A DNA stretch of 64,000 nt from Paguma larvata (taxonomy: Eukaryota > Chordata > Mammalia > Carnivora > Viverridae). Below, piece after piece: positions 57,501 to 64,000 of this stretch (positions within the stretch are counted from its first letter, which is position 1; each line of letters opens with the position of its first letter). The stretch is taken from NCBI GenBank assembly GCA_030068075.1, contig CM057844.1:19328001-19392000 (forward strand), in the 5' to 3' direction. The notes under the pieces were generated by a model. It saw only the letters and a list, made by a program, of their open reading frames with translations, was not told the DNA's origin and ran no database searches. Position numbers and translations under genes: made by a program.

Positions 57501-58585
57501 AAGCCTGATGATCGAGTCCAACCCTACAGGGAAATGTTTTCGGAGTAAATACTGAGAAGCATGTGCCTCCCAGTATTCTTCAATCTCAGGAAGGGTCAAA
57601 GGGGATGCAGAGATAGAGGGAAGTCTTCTGGTGGCTTCTGGGATGAGAAAAGGAGGAAAGCCTTGTATTTAGAAATACTTGAAGAGTTAGAAAAATCTGG
57701 TGGTGGTGGAATGTTTTCTGAGAAGAAAATCCAAGCAGTTAAAGGGCATTAGATTAAGTCTCTTCATTTGAGGGATAAGAAGAGACTTTTGTGACATGCA
57801 AGGTCATTGGAAAAGTGTATCTCATTTTATTCTTTTGGTTACAAAACAGTGTTTTCACTAAGACCCCTCTCTTGTCTTCTTGAGCCATATTAGCACAAAA
57901 ATTGAAAGGTCTTGGCTACCTTCCCAGAACAAAATGAGGTATCAGTGTGTGTATGTATGTGTGTGTATGTGCGTTTCTAAATCATCTGAAATCCTTGTCT
58001 TTCTACTCCTCAAGGTCATCCAAGACTATAAGCAAATAGTGACTGTTTTTTATTTTTTTTTAAGTCAAAGTGGAGTATGTAATTTTAGTCTTAGACTATG
58101 TTCCTTTATCTATATATGTGCAAAATGTATGTGTGTATAGGAAGTAATTCTCATGCAAAAAAATAAAAGTAAATGGATCAGATCAGTACTTAAGGAGATG
58201 TGATTGCTTGTGTTAGTACGAGTGTTACCAGTGATATTACTGGTGTTATTATCACTGTTTAAAAATCGTTTTAATTGAAATGTGATTGACACTACTATTA
58301 ATTGCCAAAAGTATAAGTATTAGTGTTAAACAGTTTAGTGAATGACCTCCAGAGAGTAGACCAACCCTAAGAGTTTTGATTTTATGTTTTTCATGTTGAA
58401 TTACCATTAGTATACTATATCTCATGCTCAACACACTTTGTTTACATTCATGCCCATTCATTCCCACTTTTACTCACATTCAGAAGGGGAAACAAGCATT
58501 TTAGATGGAAGAAACAGCCTATACAAAGCCTTACAGGTACAAATGAGGCTGTGATGGTCTGGGACCTCTTGTGGAATTTGGCTCT
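57501..58585. other. Unassigned non-coding sequence
   Basis: A TG/TA-rich microsatellite lies at 57944-57972. Positions 58255-58470 look weakly L1-like (antisense) but I cannot support it. No gene. Confidence 0.4.
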
Positions 58586-58602
58586 TCCAGTTATTTTGAA
58601 AA

Positions 58603-58819
58603 TTAAAAAAAAATTTTAATGTTTATTTTTGAGAGAGAGAGAGAGAGAGAGAGCATGAGTGGGGGAGGGTCAGAGAGAGGGAGACACAGAATCTGAAACA
58701 TCTCCAGGCTCTTAGTTGTCAGCACAGAGCCCAACACATGGCTTGAACCCACAAACTGTGAGATCATAACCTGAGCTGAAGTCAGATGCTTAACTGACTG
58801 AGCCACTCAGGTGCCCTCC
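58603..58819 (-). mobile_element. CAN-SINE (felid type) with exact TSD
   Basis: Minus-strand copy with (GA)n near its tail and head ending 'gccactcaggtgccct'. TSD tccagttattttgaaaa is identical at 58586-58602 and 58820-58836, so this may be a comparatively young insertion, though the body has some changes. Confidence 0.97.
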
Positions 58820-58836
58820 TCCAGTTATTTTGAAAA

Positions 58837-59226
58837 CAGCATTGGGTTGGTGTTGGCAGTAGAACAGCCTCGCACTGCCCTTTGGGTATTTTCTTTGGAA
58901 CCTGAGTCTGGATGGTTCAGTCGACATAGGAATTGGCATGAGAGGATGGGCATCATTTGGGCCAAACCTGAGGCTATGTGAAGGCATGCTCAGAAGTCTG
59001 CATGTTTGTAGCCCACGAACACTCTAGCACTTAAATATCCTTGCCCACTTTATGAATGGCTAAAAAAGTCAGCCTTACCTTGGTGGATGCACTTGGTAGT
59101 GCGTCAGCCAAACTAACACAGCAATCATTTCCTTCATCAAAACTCAGTCATTCCATGAGCAACTCAGAAATCCTGCTCAAGAAATGCTACAAGGACAGAT
59201 AGAAATAGGTGCTGTGGAGTTTAAAG
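58837..59226. other. Unassigned non-coding sequence
   Basis: No gene or repeat recognised. Confidence 0.4.
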
Positions 59227-59240
59227 CCTACTTCTGGGTT

Positions 59241-59258
59241 TTTCTTTCATTCTTTCTT

Positions 59259-59295
<37 letters not shown>

Positions 59296-59469
59296 AATGT
59301 TTGTTTGTTTGTGAGAAAGAGCAAGTAGGGGAGGGGCATGGAGAGAGGGAGACCCTGGATCTTAGTGCAGAGTTTGATGCGGAGCTTAAACTCACAAACC
59401 TTGAGATCATGACCTGAGCCCCGAAACCAAGAGTCAGACACTTAACCAACTGAGCCACCCAGACACCCC
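59241..59469 (-). mobile_element. CAN-SINE with (TTTC)n tail
   Basis: Minus-strand copy; the A-rich tail has become (CTTT)n/(CT)n (59243-59296). Head ends 'gccacccagacaccccc'. TSDs cctacttctgggtt (59227-59240) and cctactccaggttc (59469-59482). Confidence 0.94.
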
Positions 59470-59482
59470 CTACTCCAGGTTC

Positions 59483-60154
59483 CTAAGCCAATATTCCACA
59501 CCCAGGCTTCCAGCTGCAGAACTTCATGGACTTGTCCATGTGTACACTTTCTCCCCTAGGTGAGAATTCTCTGCTTTCATAAAATTCCCAAAGGGGTCCA
59601 TAATCCTAGAAAGTTAAGGAGCATGGGTTTGGTGCAGAGGCCAGGTGTAAACAGTTCAACCTTTGATTATATCATGCTGTCCCCACATGGAAATTGTCCA
59701 GCCAAGTGCTTCTTACATGCTTTCCCTATAAGGGCGCAGATCTTGTCTTCCACGCTGGCTAGAATTGCACAGCACACCCCTCCTTCCTTCTCTCCCCACT
59801 CCTCTAATCTCAAAAACCTCCATGCCTCATCTCCCCCTTGATTCACTAGCATGGTCAAGGTCACAAAGTAATGTTCACAAGGACCGAGTCAACCTCTCCC
59901 TCTGCTTTAGACCATTCCCATCTCTATGTCCCTTAAATTATTTGCTCTGTCAATAAAATATTGACATTTCATGTTATCCTGGAATTTAATAGATACTAAG
60001 CCTGGACCACTTCTACATGCCCTGAGGCGATACCCCAGTAAGACTTTTACAAATGTCACCATCCTCATTATCATCAATAACCAACATTCATAATTATAAC
60101 CATAACACCATATGTCATAAAATGCAGTTTCGTTTCTATATATTTCCAGATACG
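59483..60154. other. Unassigned non-coding sequence
   Basis: Frames of 60-93 codons without motif; no repeat named. Confidence 0.4.
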
Positions 60155-60300
60155 CTTTCTCCTGTAAGCCTGACAACATTGCTAGAGGCAGGCAAGAGAG
60201 GTGCTCCCCATTTTTTCAGAGATGAGATGAGAGAACACAGCTTAGAGAGTTCAGTGACTGGTGTGCAGTCGTGAGTAAGTTACAGGCATAAGGAAGAATG
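60155..60300 (-). mobile_element. MIR SINE, diverged
   Basis: 'ctcctgtaagcctgacaaca', 'gagatgagatgagagaacac' and 'gtgactggtgtgcagtcgtg' follow antisense MIR. Confidence 0.55.
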
Positions 60301-62819
60301 AAACAGAGATTTAAATTCCCCTTCCTGCTCCGGGCCACACTGCACCTTTGTGTACATTTTTTTGGACAAGGAGTCAGGCTTTTTATTTTAAGCCACTCCA
60401 AGGCCCTTAACTGGCATCTTGTTTTAATTATGCCACTTGCATACTGAATTTATTATGGTTGCCATGAGAAGATTTGACCGCTTAAGTCACTCTGGAGGAA
60501 AGCACTAGAACTGGATTTTTAATTGGATTGGCCGAAGATAAATCAAGCATAACCACATGCGAATTTTTAAAATGATTCTATTAGGCAGATAGAGTCAGCT
60601 TTTATCCCTTCACATTATAGTTACTAATCATCTCCTATTCCTGATATTTTTTTCTATTTTTTTCTTTTCCTTTTGTTTGCCTGTTCTGCTGGAGATTCAG
60701 TGCCTCATGGGGTGGAAACTTCGATTATTGCATTAAACTTGAACTTACCATGTGAAAATGCTGAATTGACTGCATTTAGGACACAGGAGCAGGGTCTTTG
60801 CTTCTCCGTATCCTCTCCTCTTCCCTGCTCCCTCCACACTGAACCAAACTGAGAACACTAGGTAAAGCTTTAGATGGCCTGGAATTGGATTAAGAGCTGT
60901 GTGCATAGCCCATCACTCCCAAGAGGGAGGATGAGAAATAGTCCCCACCATTTGGAAGTCCACAACTCTGAAATGTCCACAACTCTACAAAGTTCTTGGA
61001 CTCAAGGAGGTAACAAAGCCCCTCTTCCAGTGTGATTATCGGCAAAGAACCCTGGTCTATTTGATCACCTTCTGCTGGTTACAAGTCTCCTCAGTAGAAT
61101 GTCAAAGAGGCGCTAAATAAGGTAGATAATTGGGAATTGTGTAAGTAATTATGTGGGTAATTAATACTAATTAACCCTGTGGACCACCAGAGCTAGCAGT
61201 GAGCAAACCAGTGCTTTCATATGTGCTGGATGGTGCCATTTACAGTGCAGGGTAGTTGGTGGGGTGGGGAGTGGGGTGGAGGGTCCGGAGTCCTAGTTAC
61301 CCCAGAGACTCTTTCATTTTATAAGATTGCGTTCTGGAGCAGATATGGCCTGGGAATCATACTGGAAAGAAGAAGGGATTACATTGGAAGGAACCAGCCC
61401 TGTGGCAAAACAGACTGGAACTCTGGACATGGGCTGCTGGACTTGAGTCTTAGAGATGCACAGGGCAGCTCAGGGCCAGGGAACACTGGAGTTCTTAGTA
61501 CTGGAACTTGCCATAGGAATCACATTTGAATTAAACCAGGCTACAATAGTCTGGGCATTGCTAATTGCAATAGTTCCACCAGGTTATGTGGTAGAATGGC
61601 CACCCTTCCTGCATCTCTGGTGTCGCTATTAACAACCAGTCCCCCTTGCCTCAGGGCAAACTAATGAAGCCATTAACTGTGATTTGATTATCTAGATCCT
61701 TTGATTTCAGTAGGAAAATTTCCAAGAGCCATAGGTGATCTTTTGGGCACAGTTGAAAAGGAGAGCTTTATGCAAGTATGAGTTGGATTATTTCCTTATT
61801 ACACCAGAGACCTATTTTGAAACTTCTCATAAACCCAAATAACAAGAAATATTTTGTCAAACCAGGATAGAAGCTCGGATGGCTAAGCCAATGCTTCTTT
61901 GGGTGCAATATGCTCCCAAAACTTTAAAGAAATGAGCAAATATGTTCTGCATTCTTTAAGTCAACTCAGGAAATATTTCTTAACTCCTTGGTTTGCACAG
62001 AGCATGGCATTCTGTGAAAAGAATTTCAGCAAAAGTCTGTAGTGGAAGTTGTAAGAAAGACCGAGCCCCAACACAGGGTTGGTATCTTTCCATTTGTAGA
62101 AGTTTCTTTTCAGCCTGACAAATCAAGGAGAGGCTAGAATTGGACACTTAAAAATGAAAATATGTGAAAACCCACCATGACATTCTTTGCAGCCCCGGTT
62201 TCCTAAAATGCGAAAGCTCTCATGGAACATGTCAACTCCAACCCAGTTTTTCTTGATGTCTAAGATACTTCTTGACTATTACCACATTTGAAAGATGTAT
62301 TAATTTATTCAGAAGCCTAAAATTAAGTAGCTCCAAAGACTGCATTCTGGTGGCCATAGGGACCATTCAACAGGGAAAGGCTTAGATAGTAGAGGGATTC
62401 ATTATTGCAATGTTTTCCATTCAATGAACGGACATTGAATAGACCAAAGATTTGCTTCATGATGGAAAGAGACGTACCTGCTAGATAATTTCAGCAATAT
62501 GGAAGTAGATTCAATGTTTCTCAATAGTGACTGGTCCCAGACACAATTACAAAGGTGATGGAATTTGCCTTCAGGGACTTTTGCCATGTTCTCTGCTCCA
62601 CCCTTGAGTTCCAGATGCCCTGCATTCTGGTCTACAGCATGCTGCCCTTGGATAGTTATCTGTGGAAAGTGATCCTGGAGCCGGTTGCTCCTGTGACTTT
62701 TCTTTACCTTCCACTCCAACTCCTATCCAGTAGTAGAATGCTATTGTTTGCCCACTTAGTTTACCTATGCTAAGAGGCTTAGAGAACATACTGTTAAGAT
62801 GTTGGTACCTTGAATTCTG
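60301..62819. other. Longest stretch without any recognised repeat
   Basis: About 2.5 kb. No gene: frames (102 codons at 61221-61529; 105 at 62402-62719) have no motif. Positions 60400-60800 are A/T-rich, without simple repeats, and are candidate unique sequence. The other parts cannot be assigned. Confidence 0.4.
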
Positions 62820-63189
62820 TTGCACATTGCTTCACATCCTAACCTATAGTCAATTTCGACAAATGTTCCATGTGCACTTAAAAAGAATGTGCATTCTGCC
62901 ATTGTTGAATGCAGAATTGTGCTAAAATCTCCACTATAATTATGGGTTTGTCTATTTCTTTTTAGTGCTCTCAATATTTGCTTTAGATATTTTGAAGCTG
63001 TGTTATTGGGTACATAAAAATTTAGAGTTGTTTTGGATTTCTGGTGATGCATGCTTTCATCAATATGCAATACTCCTCTTTATCGCTGGTAATGCTCTTA
63101 AAGTCTACTTTGTGCAAAACCCACATACCCACATCCTCTGTCTTTTATTTAAAGTATATCTCATTATATTTAACTGTCCTTTGACTTTT

Positions 63190-63260
63190 GAAAAAAGTTT
63201 ATTTTTTATTTGTTATTTATTTATTTATTTATTTATTTATTTTGAGAGAGAGCAGGGGAG

Positions 63261-63299
<39 letters not shown>

Positions 63300-63428
63300 G
63301 AATTCCAAGCATGCTCCCTGCTGTCAGCTTAGAGACTGATGTGGGGCTCTGTCTCATAACCGTGAGATCATGACCTGAGCTGAAATCAAGAGTCAGTCAC
63401 TTAACCAACTGAGCTACCCAGGTGCCCC
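63190..63428 (-). mobile_element. CAN-SINE with (TTTA)n and (GA)n expansions
   Basis: Minus-strand copy; (ttta)n at about 63212-63241, (ga)n at 63265-63290, head ending 'ctacccaggtgcccc'. TSDs actgtcctttgactttt (63173-63189) and actgtccttttacttct (63429-63445). Confidence 0.96.
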
Positions 63429-63725
63429 ACTGTCCTTTTACTTCTAACCTTTCTGCATTTTTATACTTAAAGTGTGTTTCTTGTAAGCAGTAAATAGTTT
63501 CGTTTTGAAAATCTAATCTCACAATCATTGTCTTTTAATTGAAAGGTTGTCTAAATATTTATATTTAATGTTATGTTTGAATTTAAGTTGGATATCCCAC
63601 AATTTATTTTTTTATTTATCTCATCTCTATTTTTTCTTTTTTATCCCTCTCTTGCCTTTTTTTTTTTTTTTACCAATCGAGTGTTTTTATTATTCCATTT
63701 CTCCTTCTCTATTATACTATATTCC

Positions 63726-63905
63726 TTTTTTTTTTAATTTTAGAGAGAGAGAGAGCAGGGGAGGGGCAGAAGAGAGAGAACCTTAAGCAGGCTCCACACT
63801 CAACTCAGAGCCTGATGTTGGGCTTGATCTCATGACCCTGGGATCACGACCTGAGCTGAAATCAAGAGTCAGATGCTCAACCTACTGAGCCACCCAACTG
63901 TCCCT
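63726..63905 (-). mobile_element. CAN-SINE, older type
   Basis: Minus-strand copy: 'agcaggctccacactcaact', 'catgaccctgggatcacgac' and head 'gccacccaactgtccct'. The body is the short older version without the felid-type segment. Confidence 0.92.
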
Positions 63906-64000
63906 ATCTTTCAATGTTACCCTGAAAAAGACAGCATTTATTCTTTACTTAGGATATAATATACATTGTATTTTACTACTCCCTGGATGATTCAGAGGCT

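Larger units (their letters stand above)
62820..64000 (-). mobile_element. L1M ORF2 region, runs off the window end
   Basis: Antisense ORF2: 'tgggtttgtctatttctttt', 'tagatattttgaagctgtgt', 'ttgggtacataaaaatttag', 'aaagtgtgtttcttgtaagc' and 'cattgtcttttaattgaaag'. Two SINEs interrupt it. The frame is lost; the element continues beyond 64000. Confidence 0.88.

Noticed and set aside
3313..63905. tRNA-like heads of the SINEs as tRNA genes
   Set aside because: The A and B box regions derive from tRNA-Lys, but no copy folds obviously into an intact cloverleaf with an anticodon stem and mature 3' end; all belong to SINEs with CT and A tails.

Overview
This window is non-coding DNA from a mammal, almost certainly a carnivoran of the cat lineage. 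The main evidence is about thirty copies of a tRNA-Lys-derived SINE with the carnivoran CAN-SINE layout: a head reading 'gcctgggtggctcagt', an internal 'ggttcgagccc' B box, a CT-rich stretch, and a tail ending 'aaataaataaacatt'. Most copies carry the 'tgtgctgacagctcagagcc' segment that I associate with the felid subfamily (SINEC_Fc type). A fragment at 1381-1645 ends like the carnivoran L1 3' UTR. I could not run a database search, so the species is not proven.

I found no functional protein-coding gene, no exon I can recognise and no RNA gene. The open frames are short (163 codons or fewer), lack family motifs and often run through SINE or microsatellite sequence. The one recognisable coding-derived sequence is a dead processed pseudogene of lactate dehydrogenase B (LDHB) at about 7.55-9.08 kb on the minus strand. 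The window is therefore intergenic or deep intronic; the sequence alone does not say which.

Layout: 0-6 kb holds an inverted (twin-primed) old L1 carrying a younger carnivoran L1 tail, a MIR and two SINEs. A 4-kb L1 on the minus strand (6.8-10.85 kb), with visible target-site duplications (TSDs), contains the LDHB pseudogene, which itself contains a SINE; two more SINEs sit in the L1. The stretch 10.9-18.6 kb is mostly unassigned sequence with scattered MIR, L2 and SINE copies. From 18.6 to 27.4 kb there are three L1 clusters, one with an L1-into-L1 insertion and one with a solo LTR. From 28 to 39 kb lie DNA-transposon fossils, several MLT1-like LTRs, an L1M and SINEs. From 39 to 48 kb there is mostly unassigned sequence, a compound triplet microsatellite, MIR, L1M and an LTR-like repeat. 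At 48.1-49.5 kb there is an onion of insertions: a SINE carrying a solo LTR in its body and a second SINE in its tail. From 50 to 64 kb come sparse ancient repeats, microsatellites and, from 62.8 kb to the window end, an antisense L1M with two SINEs.

Nothing here looks like a new gene system. The value lies in the insertion history, which can be read from nested elements and their TSDs. Repeat family names are given from memory of consensus sequences. Where I could not name a family I say so.
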